Assembly: GCF_024623185.1 (NCBI RefSeq)
Contig: NZ_JANJZK010000001.1
Coordinates: forward strand, 1 to 64,000
Length of the DNA stretch: 64,000 nt
Origin: Anaerofustis stercorihominis
Lineage (GTDB): Bacteria > Bacillota > Clostridia > Eubacteriales > Anaerofustaceae
Direction: 5' to 3'
Below the pieces are notes generated by a model. That model was not told the origin of the DNA. It made no database searches and saw only the letters and a list, made by a program, of their open reading frames with translations. The position numbers and the translations under genes were made by a program. Shown here piece by piece: positions 25,115 to 33,561 of this stretch (positions are counted from its first letter, which is position 1; each line of letters opens with the position of its first letter).

Positions 25115-25540
25115 TTAATTGTCTTTAAGTTTTTTATTTATGTTTTCTGCTTCTTTTTTATAGTACATATAGTATAAAAACCATATGGCAAGTGAAATGA
25201 TTATCCAAAATGCTATCGATAATATTACAGCGCCCGCTCCAAGACTCGTAGGGACCCAGCCTGCTATATATGCACATATCATATATATCGTGAACCCTAT
25301 TCCCATATGAATGATAAACTGAAGAAATTTTGATATGTTTTCATTTTCATATATGATGCTCGGAACCGTAAAACCTATTCCGATTATAATGGATAACAAA
25401 GCCTGCTTTATATAATCCGAAGTGCTCATCATAAAAGAACCGCTATTTCCAATTATAAGAGCAATTATAATACCTATTATAGTGAACATCGTACAACCCC
25501 ATGCTATACCGCCGAGTGTTAATTTTATTATTTTTTTCAT
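25115..25540 (-). CDS. DUF3021 membrane protein
   Basis: This 141-residue protein has four membrane helices (about 8-30, 45-62, 72-93, 100-127), and its length and pairing with an upstream LytTR gene match the DUF3021 family. Such pairs are common in Bacillota and regulate themselves and nearby transport genes; the membrane protein is thought to modulate the LytTR protein. It lies 11 bases after the LytTR stop, with AGGAGGTATATAA in front. Confidence 0.88.
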   Translation of the reverse strand: MKKIIKLTLGGIAWGCTMFTIIGIIIALIIGNSGSFMMSTSDYIKQALLSIIIGIGFTVPSIIYENENISKFLQFIIHMGIGFTIYMICAYIAGWVPTSLGAGAVILSIAFWIIISLAIWFLYYMYYKKEAENINKKLKDN

Positions 25541-25551
25541 TTATATACCTC

Positions 25552-25986
25552 CTATATCCCAAGCTTTTCTTTGAAGCTCTTTAAATATTTTCTTGAAATA
25601 TAATCTTTTACTTTATTTTTCATTACTATTATCATTGTGCAATTAAAAGAAGGCTCTACATAATCTATTTTTTTGATATTCACTATAGTTGATTTGGATA
25701 TTCTTATAAAATCTTTTCCCAAAAGCTCCTCGACTTCATATAACCTTTTATTCGTATAGCATTTTTTATCTTTTAAATATATAACATTCTTTCCTTCTTC
25801 AGTCCTTATTATCTCTGCTTCGGTTTTATCGATTATTATGATTTTTTCATTATAATTCCCCGTTAAAATATTATCTTTTTTTGATAATATTTCATTGATA
25901 TTCCTTATTTCGTCCGTTATCTCATTTGCAAAAATAACGATGTAAGGCTCTTTTATGTTTTCTTCCAGCTTGATTTTTACTTTCAT
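25552..25986 (-). CDS. LytTR DNA-binding regulator
   Basis: The protein has 144 residues. The C-terminal 95 residues form a LytTR domain, with YLKDKKCYTNKRLYEVEELL, FIRISKSTIVNIKKIDYVEP and ISRKYLKSFKEKLG. The N-terminal 45 residues are a small strand-rich region and not a phosphoreceiver domain. LytTR proteins bind direct repeats upstream of target genes. With the downstream DUF3021 gene it forms a two-gene regulatory operon. No second LytTR target is evident in the window. Confidence 0.92.
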   Translation of the reverse strand: MKVKIKLEENIKEPYIVIFANEITDEIRNINEILSKKDNILTGNYNEKIIIIDKTEAEIIRTEEGKNVIYLKDKKCYTNKRLYEVEELLGKDFIRISKSTIVNIKKIDYVEPSFNCTMIIVMKNKVKDYISRKYLKSFKEKLGI

Positions 25987-26158
25987 ATCTGTTTTCCTTT
26001 CTTAAGGATATAATAATGGATAATTTAAATTTTGTCATCGGTTTTCACATAAGAGGCAGTAAATAGGAGGCAAGATACAAAATTTAACATTTATAAAGAA
26101 TATTTTTTAATTGAAGAGAAATAATATAGAGATAGAAAGTTAAATATAGGAGGATAAA

Positions 26159-26347
26159 ATGGAAGTAGTTATTGATAGAGAAGGCTGTATTTCATGCGGA
26201 CTTTGTGTTTCAACATGTGAAGATGTATTTCAGTTTGCAGACGACGGAAAAGCAGAAGTAATCAAACAGCCCGAAGGCGAAAGTGAAGAAACTTTGGCAA
26301 GAGAAGCCGCGGAAGGCTGTCCCGTTGCGGTTATAGATGTACAATAA
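26159..26347 (+). CDS. Ferredoxin, single [4Fe-4S] type
   Basis: This 62-residue acidic electron carrier has CISCGLCVSTC at residues 10-20 and a fourth ligand Cys in EGCPVAV near the end. This is the short monocluster ferredoxin pattern of anaerobes and of Thermotoga-type proteins. AGGAGGATAAA precedes the ATG. It is a single gene. It could carry electrons for the pyruvate oxidoreductase, Nfn or hydrogenase encoded elsewhere in this window; that is inference. Repeat copy C3 starts directly after its stop. Confidence 0.95.
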   Translation: MEVVIDREGCISCGLCVSTCEDVFQFADDGKAEVIKQPEGESEETLAREAAEGCPVAVIDVQ

Positions 26348-26349
26348 GA

Positions 26350-26507
26350 TATAAGGCTCCGCCTTAAAATCCGCCAATTTTTATCCGAAGCAATAAAAAT
26401 TGGATTTAAATGCTTTCGCTCAAACGGCGCGAGCCTTATAACGCAGCCATATCTCATGAAAAATCTACCCGATTTTTCTATGAGTGGCTGCTACCCCTCC
26501 CCGTGTT
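26350..26507 (-). repeat. Structured repeat, copy C3
   Basis: Read on the minus strand: block ACGGGGAGGGGTAGC (26504 down to 26490); outer stem 26491-26485/26449-26443; inner hairpin 26478-26471/26465-26458 with loop GGGTA, extended by CTCAT/ATGAG; a GCG...TTTGAGCGAAAGC stretch; hairpin 26403-26393/26384-26374 with loop TGCTTCGG; and hairpin 26366-26361/26357-26352 with loop GGA. Every part has a counterpart in copy C2 at 1588-1741, but nearly all paired bases differ while pairing is kept. It lies between the ferredoxin gene and an AIR-synthase-like gene. Function unknown. Confidence 0.75.
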
Positions 26508-26564
26508 ATTTGTAAGTAGCAATTAAAAATGGTGTTTGGGGTGGGATATTATTGTAATGGTATT

Positions 26565-26594
26565 AAAAAGAGATAATTTTTATCTCTTTTTTTA
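26565..26594 (-). terminator. Terminator of the AIR-synthase-like gene
   Basis: AAAAAGAGATAA and TTATCTCTTTTT form a 12-bp stem with T-runs on both sides. Confidence 0.88.
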
Positions 26595-26604
26595 TTTGAA
26601 ATTA

Positions 26605-27579
26605 TTACTTTATTATCTTATAAAGTTCGTCTTGTTTGGGTGGTTCCAGTAATTCCTTTTTATTATTTTTTATGGTATAGATTTCTTTTTCTTCCGTTAA
26701 ATATCCAATCGTATTTGCGGGGATATTTTCTCTTTTCAAGGCTTCTATCAGTTCTTTATCTTTAGGTGTTATAAATAACATCACTCCGCTTGAGATAAGT
26801 TTATATGGGTCTATATCAAAATGTTCTGTGATTTTTTTTGTTTCATTTAAAATTGGTATTTCATCTATATTTATTACCGCTCCTAAACCAGAATTTGTCG
26901 CCATTTCCCAAACTCCTCCGAGTACACCTCCTTCGGTTGCATCGTGAAGAAGGGAGACTTCATGATCTTTTGCTATCAAACCTTCTTTTATTACGTTTGT
27001 ATGGTTTATAAGTTCTTTCGTCCTTTTTAGTTCATCGTCGGATAGTATTTTTTTTATCTCTTCTTCCAAGTCGAGTGCCGCTATTGCACTTCCTTCCAGT
27101 CCCGCATATTTGCTCATGACTATTTTATCACCCGCACGCGGTGATAATCCTTCTCTTTTTTCTTTTTTTCCTATACATACTCCGCTTAATATAAACTTAT
27201 TTACGCTTGAGGTGACTTCTGTGTGACCTCCTATAAGGTCTACATCATTTTCGTCACAGGTCAAAAGGATTTCATCGATTATTTCTTCAACATCTTTTAT
27301 TTTAGCGTATGTGGGAATAAGCATGGTTATCATCATTGCGACAGGTCTTGCCATGGCAGTCGCGATATCGTTGCAGGAAATATTTACACATAATTTTCCT
27401 ATTCCGTTCTTGCTTCCCGTAATGGGGTCGGTTGATATTATAAATAAATCATTTTTAAAATCCAGCATGGCGGTGTCTTTTCCTATCCCTGCTCCGATCA
27501 TTACTTCTTTATTTTTTATTTTGATTTTATTGAATAATATTTTTTCTAAATTTTCGTTTGATAATTTTCCGTCATTCAT
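26605..27579 (-). CDS. AIR synthase-related (HypE-like) ATP-binding protein
   Basis: This 324-residue protein has a PurM-type architecture: GAGIGKDTAMLDF and ISTDPITG near the start (ATP/metal site), CVNISCNDIATAMARPV, LIGGHTEV, then a C-terminal domain with LLHDATEGGVLGGVWEMA and SSGVMLFIT. It fits the HypE/AIR-synthase-related group rather than PurM, ThiL or SelD, as it lacks the Sec/Cys residue of SelD. HypE matures [NiFe] hydrogenases, but no other hyp gene is nearby and the hydrogenase here is [FeFe], so the true role is open. Confidence 0.85.
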   Translation of the reverse strand: MNDGKLSNENLEKILFNKIKIKNKEVMIGAGIGKDTAMLDFKNDLFIISTDPITGSKNGIGKLCVNISCNDIATAMARPVAMMITMLIPTYAKIKDVEEIIDEILLTCDENDVDLIGGHTEVTSSVNKFILSGVCIGKKEKREGLSPRAGDKIVMSKYAGLEGSAIAALDLEEEIKKILSDDELKRTKELINHTNVIKEGLIAKDHEVSLLHDATEGGVLGGVWEMATNSGLGAVINIDEIPILNETKKITEHFDIDPYKLISSGVMLFITPKDKELIEALKRENIPANTIGYLTEEKEIYTIKNNKKELLEPPKQDELYKIIK

Positions 27580-27662
27580 TTTTTATTTCTCCATATGATT
27601 TATAAATATTTTATCACATTTTGGTTAATACTCATAGTGAATACTTTTTAGGAGATTTTTTA

Positions 27663-27833
27663 ATGAATATTAACTGTACTTTGGACTGTAAGCATCAGGA
27701 CGGGGGAATGTGCACTTTGTATAAAGTTCCCTTATATATTTCCGGTTTAAGCGATAAATGTATGTACTATTTACCAAAAGATGAGAATAAGATTTTAAAG
27801 AGTAATGAATACGATAAAATCCATTTAAAATAA
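27663..27833 (+). CDS. Small Cys-motif protein, unknown
   Basis: The protein has 56 residues. The start at 27663 is chosen because TTAGGAG lies just before it. The pattern NCTLDCKHQDGGMCTL, followed by a later C-x-Y-Y, places three or four Cys residues as a likely zinc or iron-sulfur knuckle. Short clostridial proteins with an N-terminal NCT..C....G.CTL pattern are common but uncharacterised. It lies before the hydrogenase operon with its own terminator, so it is probably independent. Confidence 0.75.
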   Translation: MNINCTLDCKHQDGGMCTLYKVPLYISGLSDKCMYYLPKDENKILKSNEYDKIHLK

Positions 27834-27845
27834 ATGGATTTTTTT
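27817..27845 (+). terminator. Terminator of the small Cys-motif gene
   Basis: AAATCCATTTA and TAAATGGATTT form an 11-bp stem with an AAA loop, followed by T residues. It overlaps the stop codon. Confidence 0.88.
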
Positions 27846-27867
27846 TATGTGCATAAGTCAATTTAAG

Positions 27868-27896
27868 TTGAAAAATAGTATATATTTTGTTATTAT
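27868..27896 (+). promoter_or_regulatory. Promoter of the hydrogenase operon
   Basis: TTGAAA (27868-27873), 17 bases, TATTAT (27891-27896). Transcription would give a leader of roughly 75 bases before the first gene. No regulator site is obvious. Confidence 0.7.
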
Positions 27897-27980
27897 AACG
27901 GTGTGTGTAATAAAAGGAAGAATGAGACTGAAATTTAGTTTTAAGATGTCTTATAATAACTTGGAGGTAATTAGGAAGTT

Positions 27981-29054
27981 ATGGAAAATTTAGATCCCAA
28001 AAAAGTATTGGCAGATTTAACCAAAAATGCCAATAAGTACTGCGGTGCTGTAAATCCGATTTGCTTGGACGATTATGTAGCATTCGGCGGCTATAAAGCA
28101 AGCAGTAAAGTTGTTAATAACGAAGTAGACGTAAAAAGTATACTAAAAGATGCAAATCTTGTAGCAAGAAAGAAACTCAATGAATTATGTGCTGACAGAT
28201 GGAGCGGAGCACAAACCGTCGTTTGTGAAACCGAAGATCCGATGGCAACTCTTGATTTAAAGGTACAAACAGAAGCTCCTCACGTGATTGTTGAAGCTAT
28301 GATAATCTTTATGCATGCAAATAATGCAGAAAAAGGTGTTATTGTCGTAAGTGATGAACTTGCATACGAGAGAATTTTTAAAGCTGTAAATGATGCGAAA
28401 GATGCGGGTCTTACCGATAAAGATATCACTGTAAGCAAAGAATCCGTAGACGGCTTGAAGGAAAATGCACAGCTTCTCGCAAACGTAGTTGCTATAGTAC
28501 AAGATAGTTATAAAGCTGCTCCTACAAAAGGCTTAAAAGGAGTTGCTATCGGCGGAAAAGTTAAAAATCCCGGAGTATATGAAATCGAAGACGGGACTAC
28601 ATATAGAAAACTTATAGAAGAAATCGCCGGCGGAGCATTAGGAACCGTAAAAGCAATTAAAGTAGGTGCTCCTTATCCCGAGTATTTGTCCGTAGATAAG
28701 TTAGATGATAAAATTAATTTCATGTCTCTTATGATGAACGGTATGATAAGAGGTACCGCACTTATTTTAGTATTGGATGAAAGTACCGATATGGCAGAAG
28801 AAATTTCCGATTATCTTGAATTTTTATTAAAGGTTTCCTGCGGAAAATGTTTTCCTTGCAAAGTCGGAACCAAAAGAATGGACGAAATGGTGAAAGACGT
28901 TGTCAAAGGAAATGCAGATAAAGATAATTATAACATGATAAAATCTATTGCAGTCAACATGAACATAGGTACTCTTTGTCCTATAGGGCAAAAAGGTGCG
29001 GTTCCTGTATTAACAGCTTTAGAAAATTTCAGAGATGATTTTATAAAGGAATAA
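27981..29054 (+). CDS. NuoF-like hydrogenase partner lacking flavin/NADH motifs
   Basis: This 357-residue protein aligns by eye with NuoF/HndC. It keeps LDDYVAFGGY near 29, an SLBB domain (GVAIGGKVKNPGVYEIEDGT, 187-206) and the C-terminal N3-type cluster site (Cys287, Cys290, Cys293 in SCGKCFPCKVG, and Cys333 in TLCPIGQ). The glycine-rich RGRGGAGFPTG loop is replaced by VARKKLNELCADRWSG, and the later CGEETALLNSIEG stretch is missing. NuoF-type subunits are usually over 400 residues, so a large part is lost. It probably passes electrons but does not bind FMN or NADH. hydA follows after 15 bases. Confidence 0.85.
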   Translation: MENLDPKKVLADLTKNANKYCGAVNPICLDDYVAFGGYKASSKVVNNEVDVKSILKDANLVARKKLNELCADRWSGAQTVVCETEDPMATLDLKVQTEAPHVIVEAMIIFMHANNAEKGVIVVSDELAYERIFKAVNDAKDAGLTDKDITVSKESVDGLKENAQLLANVVAIVQDSYKAAPTKGLKGVAIGGKVKNPGVYEIEDGTTYRKLIEEIAGGALGTVKAIKVGAPYPEYLSVDKLDDKINFMSLMMNGMIRGTALILVLDESTDMAEEISDYLEFLLKVSCGKCFPCKVGTKRMDEMVKDVVKGNADKDNYNMIKSIAVNMNIGTLCPIGQKGAVPVLTALENFRDDFIKE

Positions 29055-29069
29055 TTAGGAGTATTAAAA

Positions 29070-30815
29070 ATGGTAAATTTAAAAATAAATAATGTCGATG
29101 TTAGTGTTGAAGATAAAACGACTATTCTTGAAGCTGCAAGACAAATAGGTATCAACATCCCGACTTTATGTTTCTTGGAACATAATAAAATCGGAGCTTG
29201 CAGGATGTGTGTGGTTGAAATCAAGGGTTCCGATGTCTTAAGAAGTGCATGTAACTTCCCTGTAAAAGAAGGAATGGAAGTGTTTACGAATTCTCCAAAA
29301 GTAAGAGAATCGAGAAAAAATACTTTGGAACTTACTTTATCAGACCATAACAGAGACTGTACTACATGTATAAGAAGCGGTAACTGTGAACTTCAAACAT
29401 TAGCTAATGATTTAGGTGTCAATACAGTACCGTTCAAAGGAGATTTTTCTTCCGATACATATGATGATAAATCGCTGTCCGTTGTAAGAGACGAATCAAA
29501 ATGTATTTACTGTAAAAGATGCATAAATACTTGTGCTAAGATACAAGGTATCGGTGCTTTGATAGGTAAAGACAACGGATTTGATTCCAAATCAAGACCC
29601 GTTAAAGGCGATGTCCTTGCGGATACTAATTGTATCAACTGCGGACAATGTATAATAAATTGTCCTGTGGGTGCTTTAACCGAAAAGGTAAATGTTGATG
29701 AAGTTTGGGAAGCATTGAGTGATGAAAACAAACACGTAGTGGTTCAGCCTGCTCCTGCGGTAAGAGCCGCTTTAGGTGAAGAATTCGGATATGAAATCGG
29801 AACAGACGTGACAGGTAAAATGGTCGCTTCCATGAGAAGACTCGGATTTGATAAAGTATTCGATACTGACTTCGGTGCTGATATGACTATTATGGAAGAA
29901 GCTTATGAACTTGTAGACAGAGTGTCTAACGGAGGAACTCTTCCTATGATCACGAGCTGCTGTCCTGCATGGGTAAAAATGTGTGAACAGGAATATCCTG
30001 AGCTTTTGGATAATCTGTCTTCATGCAAATCGCCTCAGGCTATGACAGGAGCCTTAATCAAAACTCATTATGCGAAAGTAAATAATATAGATCCTAAAGA
30101 TATCTATGTCGTAAGCGTTATGCCTTGTGTGGCAAAGAAATTCGAAGTAGCAAGAGAACAGCTTAAAGAAGATGATCTATTTGACAGCGATGTATGTATC
30201 ACAACAAGAGAACTTGCAAGGATGATAAAAGAAGCGGGTATAGACTTTAAGAACTTGGATGATGAAGACTTTGACCCTATCTACGGAGAAAGCTCGGGTG
30301 CGGGTGTAATCTTCGGTGCAACAGGGGGTGTTATGGAAGCAGCGGCAAGAACAGCCGTTGAAGCTATAACAGGAGAAGTATGCGAAAATGTTGATTACGA
30401 GGCTGTAAGAGGCTTAGACGGACTTAAAGAAGCAACTATAACAGCAGGTGAAAAAGAAATAAAAGTAGCTGTTGTTCACGGCGGTGCAAATATTAAGAAG
30501 CTTATGGATAAAGTTAAAAAAGGAGAAGCCGATTATGACTTTATTGAATGTATGGCTTGTCTTGGAGGCTGTGTAAACGGAGGTGGACAACCTATCGTAA
30601 ACTCTCAGCTTATAAATGCGGGATTATCTCTTCCTCAGGAAAGAGCAAAAGTCCTTTATAACCAGGATAAGAATGTAAGACCTGTGAGAAAATCACATGA
30701 AAATCCTTCAGTTCAAAAAGTATATAAAGAGTTCTTGGAAAAACCAAATTCACATAAAGCTCATGAAATACTTCATACTACATACGTAGACAGAAGCAAT
30801 GACTTTGTAAAATAA
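29070..30815 (+). CDS. hydA: [FeFe] hydrogenase catalytic subunit
   Basis: This 581-residue enzyme interconverts protons, electrons and hydrogen. Domains in order: plant-type [2Fe-2S] (Cys34, 44, 47, 61); His-ligated [4Fe-4S] (His93, Cys97, 100, 106); a double [4Fe-4S] ferredoxin domain (from [11 protein letters not shown] at 145, and [11 protein letters not shown] at 188); then the H-cluster domain with TSCCPAW (295), MPCVAKKFE (351) and [16 protein letters not shown] (493). A C-terminal small-subunit-like tail follows. This is the HndD/HydA layout of multimeric hydrogenases. The partner gene upstream lacks NADH-binding motifs and no NuoE-like subunit is present. Confidence 0.97.
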   Translation: MVNLKINNVDVSVEDKTTILEAARQIGINIPTLCFLEHNKIGACRMCVVEIKGSDVLRSACNFPVKEGMEVFTNSPKVRESRKNTLELTLSDHNRDCTTCIRSGNCELQTLANDLGVNTVPFKGDFSSDTYDDKSLSVVRDESKCIYCKRCINTCAKIQGIGALIGKDNGFDSKSRPVKGDVLADTNCINCGQCIINCPVGALTEKVNVDEVWEALSDENKHVVVQPAPAVRAALGEEFGYEIGTDVTGKMVASMRRLGFDKVFDTDFGADMTIMEEAYELVDRVSNGGTLPMITSCCPAWVKMCEQEYPELLDNLSSCKSPQAMTGALIKTHYAKVNNIDPKDIYVVSVMPCVAKKFEVAREQLKEDDLFDSDVCITTRELARMIKEAGIDFKNLDDEDFDPIYGESSGAGVIFGATGGVMEAAARTAVEAITGEVCENVDYEAVRGLDGLKEATITAGEKEIKVAVVHGGANIKKLMDKVKKGEADYDFIECMACLGGCVNGGGQPIVNSQLINAGLSLPQERAKVLYNQDKNVRPVRKSHENPSVQKVYKEFLEKPNSHKAHEILHTTYVDRSNDFVK

Positions 30816-30820
30816 TAAAG

Positions 30821-30850
30821 AAAAGGACCTTAAATCTAAGGTCCTTTTTT
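30821..30850 (+). terminator. Terminator of the hydrogenase operon
   Basis: AAAAGGACCTTA and TAAGGTCCTTTT form a 12-bp stem with an AATC loop and a T-run. Confidence 0.92.
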
Positions 30851-30992
30851 ATTGTTTAATTTATTAAAGTAAATTATTGTTAACATTATTATTTATGTTT
30901 AATTTTATTTTTTCAATGATTACTTCTTTGCAGTTATAAAACTATTGGTTTATTTATATTAAAAAATTTTATTATTGCTTATATTCTATTAC

Positions 30993-31622
30993 TTAACTTA
31001 TAAATGTAAATATTAAACAGATCATTATAATCAATGTTGGGAGGATTTTGGTCAAATCACTTTGAAGAACATCTGCTTTTTTGGGGCTTTTAATCTTTAA
31101 AATAAATTTATATAATATATATCCGCTGACAGCTCCGAAAATATTGGTAACCAAATCATTTATATCAGTTGCTCTGTATAGTGTAAACAACTGGCTTATT
31201 TCAATCATTAATGATAGTCCAAAGGCAAAGGATATTACCTTTCTCGAGTTTTCGTAGGAACGACTGAGCATTGGGAGTAAAAATCCTAAAGGTACAAAGC
31301 AAAGGATATTTAGTATAAATTCTGCTCCGATTCCATTATCCAAAGGGATTAAGTTGATATTTGGGTTGAAGAATGGTTCTCCCAAGCGGGATAATCTAAA
31401 AAATTCTTTTAGTGTCGGTATCCCAACAACATTATTAAATAATAAACATATATAATAGTACATTAAAACAGTACATATTATTGTCTTAGCCTTAGGTAAT
31501 TCTGTGTTGTTTTTAAAAGCTATATATAAAAATATACAAATCGGTAATAATCCGATAAAAAATAAAGGTTTTAAATATAATGTATCCATAATAGCTTCAA
31601 ATAAGCTTAATTGAATTTGCAT
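30993..31622 (-). CDS. VanZ-like family membrane protein
   Basis: The protein has 209 residues and five or six membrane helices. The VanZ-like core is visible as FILNILCFVPLGFLLPML, SLMIEISQLFTLYRATDINDLVTN (EISQL...R..DINDLVTN) and IFGAVSGYILY, the family's conserved E..Q......D..D...N..G pattern. VanZ lowers teicoplanin binding in enterococci; the role of chromosomal homologues is unclear. AGGAGTTCACT precedes the ATG. A second VanZ-like gene lies 47 bases upstream. Confidence 0.9.
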   Translation of the reverse strand: MQIQLSLFEAIMDTLYLKPLFFIGLLPICIFLYIAFKNNTELPKAKTIICTVLMYYYICLLFNNVVGIPTLKEFFRLSRLGEPFFNPNINLIPLDNGIGAEFILNILCFVPLGFLLPMLSRSYENSRKVISFAFGLSLMIEISQLFTLYRATDINDLVTNIFGAVSGYILYKFILKIKSPKKADVLQSDLTKILPTLIIMICLIFTFIS

Positions 31623-31669
31623 AGTGAACTCCTGCTTTTTTATTCTAAAAATTTTTCTATAAAAAAAAG

Positions 31670-32197
31670 CTAATTATAAACTTTTAAAAGTATAAGAAGT
31701 ATAATAACAATTATCATCATAATACTTCCCAGAATTATAATAATTTTATTTGTAATCTCTTCTTTCCTAAATATCAATTTTAGGAGGTTATATATACCTA
31801 TTCCTAAAATCCCGCCGATCACATTATATATGATATCGGTTATATCGCTCGCTCCTATCGCAAGTATATACTGGAGCGTTTCAAAACTTAGGCTTATTAG
31901 AAAGAATAAGAATATATTTTTAATGATTTTATTGTTTGGTCGTAGGATTTTTAAAAATAATCCGAAGGGCATGAATAATATCATATTTCCGAATATATCG
32001 AGACTATTGTATACACCTTTAAATAAATCGCTAAAGGGAATGAGATTTATACTCCTTGAATAGTATCTTCCGCTTTCGAATAATCCTGCGGGTGTAACAT
32101 ATTTAAATAGGATATTACTCAGTAAAAAATAAATATAAAATATTATTGTGATATATAATAAAATATCCCATAAGGATAAACGTTTTTCTTTTTTCAT
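31670..32197 (-). CDS. VanZ-like family membrane protein
   Basis: The protein has about 175 residues. The start at 32197 is preferred because AAAGGAGTGATTGAT lies before it; the open frame runs further upstream without a ribosome site. Core motifs are NMILFMPFGLFLKIL, SFETLQYILAIGASDITDIIYN and GGILGIGIYN, the same pattern as the neighbour. The two proteins are diverged paralogues, so duplication is old. Confidence 0.9.
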   Translation of the reverse strand: MKKEKRLSLWDILLYITIIFYIYFLLSNILFKYVTPAGLFESGRYYSRSINLIPFSDLFKGVYNSLDIFGNMILFMPFGLFLKILRPNNKIIKNIFLFFLISLSFETLQYILAIGASDITDIIYNVIGGILGIGIYNLLKLIFRKEEITNKIIIILGSIMMIIVIILLILLKVYN

Positions 32198-32354
32198 ATC
32201 AATCACTCCTTTATATTTAGAATATAACATAAACATTTTAGGATATTATTTAGAAAGTATTAATATATTATGAAGATAAATAATAAAAAAAGATCTAAGC
32301 TTTGATTGGTTTAAATCTTTTTCATTTTCGGTATTTAATTTAATAAATTTTTGT

Positions 32355-33260
32355 TTATTCGATTTCTTTTTCTGTTTTTTTATCGCTTTTTATAAATAAA
32401 TATACTCCGGCTAAAATGATAAGACCTCCTATGATTTGAAATGGAAGTACTTTTTCACCAAAAAACATAAAATCGTACATAGTGCAGAATAAGGGACCGG
32501 TGAGGCTTACTACGCTTACTACGGTCGCAGAGACGTATTTTACGCATATATTCATTATTGCATGTCCGAGTATCGTACAGAAGAATGTAAGCCCGAAGCA
32601 GTTTAGATACATCTGAGTAGGGTAACCTGTAAATGGTGTTTTTGTTATTATCGCACCTATACCCAATATCACCGCACACGTAGTAAATAATATAGCAAGA
32701 AACGTATATTCTTTGACTCTTTTAAGTACTCCTCTAGAACATAATAAGTAAGCACAAAAGAATAAAGCCGTCATCATTGAAATTATAAATCCGATGAAAG
32801 AATTATTTCCTTTTGAATTCAAAAAAGTAAATATCCCTATAAAAAGGATGCCAATCACCGCTGTTAACATTCCCAAGATACTTTTATTATTTATTGTTTC
32901 TTTGAATAAAAAGTATGATGCTATAGCTATCACAATGGGCTGGACCGCACTGGTTATGGTCGCGATAAATCCGTTTGTATACATAAGAGAAGAAAAGTAG
33001 CATAAAAAATGAAGCGCCATGAATATTCCTGCCAGTATGCAGAATGCTTTTTCTTTATTGGTTAAAGTTAGAAAATGTTTTCCTTCCTTATATAAAGCAA
33101 AAGGCACTACGATCAAAGCAGAAAAGCCTAATCTGTAGAACCCTATTATAATCGGCATGGCACCAAAGCTCAATGCATTTTTGGTGAAAATCACAGCTGT
33201 ATTGGCAAACATTATAGAAAGTACCAATATGAAGTAAAATTTTTTATTTTTATTATCCAT
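32355..33260 (-). CDS. EamA/DMT-family transporter
   Basis: The protein has about 301 residues and ten membrane helices in two EamA repeats. Examples are ALSFGAMPIIIGFYRLGFSAL with TNGFIATITSAVQPIVIAI in the first half and YVSATVVSVVSLTGPLFCTMYDFMFFGE in the second. An in-frame extension to 33341 exists, but its first 27 codons lie inside the SRP RNA, so I start at ATG 33260 (MDNKNKKFYF). The ribosome site there is weak (GAGACAGG). The SRP RNA gene ends about 22 bases upstream with no terminator visible, so this gene may be read from the SRP RNA promoter. Confidence 0.9.
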   Translation of the reverse strand: MDNKNKKFYFILVLSIMFANTAVIFTKNALSFGAMPIIIGFYRLGFSALIVVPFALYKEGKHFLTLTNKEKAFCILAGIFMALHFLCYFSSLMYTNGFIATITSAVQPIVIAIASYFLFKETINNKSILGMLTAVIGILFIGIFTFLNSKGNNSFIGFIISMMTALFFCAYLLCSRGVLKRVKEYTFLAILFTTCAVILGIGAIITKTPFTGYPTQMYLNCFGLTFFCTILGHAIMNICVKYVSATVVSVVSLTGPLFCTMYDFMFFGEKVLPFQIIGGLIILAGVYLFIKSDKKTEKEIE

Positions 33261-33282
33261 TGCCTGTCTCGTATATGATTTT

Positions 33283-33556
33283 AGGCTACACACCCACCAT
33301 CGACATGATAAAATCAAATGCTTTCCCATAAATGAACTCAAGCCAGGTAGTTTCGGGGCACATCATAACACTTACTTACCACTGCTTGCTCTCGCACCTG
33401 ATGGAGTTTATAAGGTATGATTGCACGAAGCCCAACTCTCAACATCCAAGTATAGGCGCAAACCTTAATTTTACCAGCCTCAAAGTGGGAATTCAGTCTT
33501 GCTGTAGCGGATTGCAAGTACAGGGCACCGCTAACTCCCCACCTAGTGTAGCTAAT
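33283..33556 (-). ncRNA. ffs: Signal recognition particle RNA, large (Alu-bearing) type
   Basis: The RNA is about 270 bases on the minus strand. Its 5' part carries the Alu-domain sequence close to that of Bacillus scRNA: CTAGGTGGGGAGTTAGCGG, then TGCCCTGTACTTGCAATCCG. The SRP54-binding hairpin reads CAGGTGCGAGAGCAAGCAG. Compared with the usual GGTCCGGAAGGAAGCAG, one C-G pair is swapped to G-C and the loop is a GNRA-type GAGA. The 5' GCTACAC pairs with the 3' GTGTAGC to close the molecule. It works with Ffh to target membrane proteins. Confidence 0.93.
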
Positions 33557-33561
33557 TATAA

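Noticed and set aside
26230-26457. Minus-strand open frame opposite the ferredoxin gene
   Set aside because: It is antisense to the ferredoxin and runs into repeat copy C3; no family features.
26605-27579. Selenophosphate synthetase or HypE assignment for the AIR-synthase-like protein
   Set aside because: The Sec/Cys residue of SelD is absent and there is no hyp operon or [NiFe] hydrogenase nearby, so only the broad family is called.
33261-33341. N-terminal extension of the EamA transporter
   Set aside because: The 27 codons lie within the SRP RNA or its short spacer and have no ribosome site; the ATG at 33260 gives a normal DMT start.
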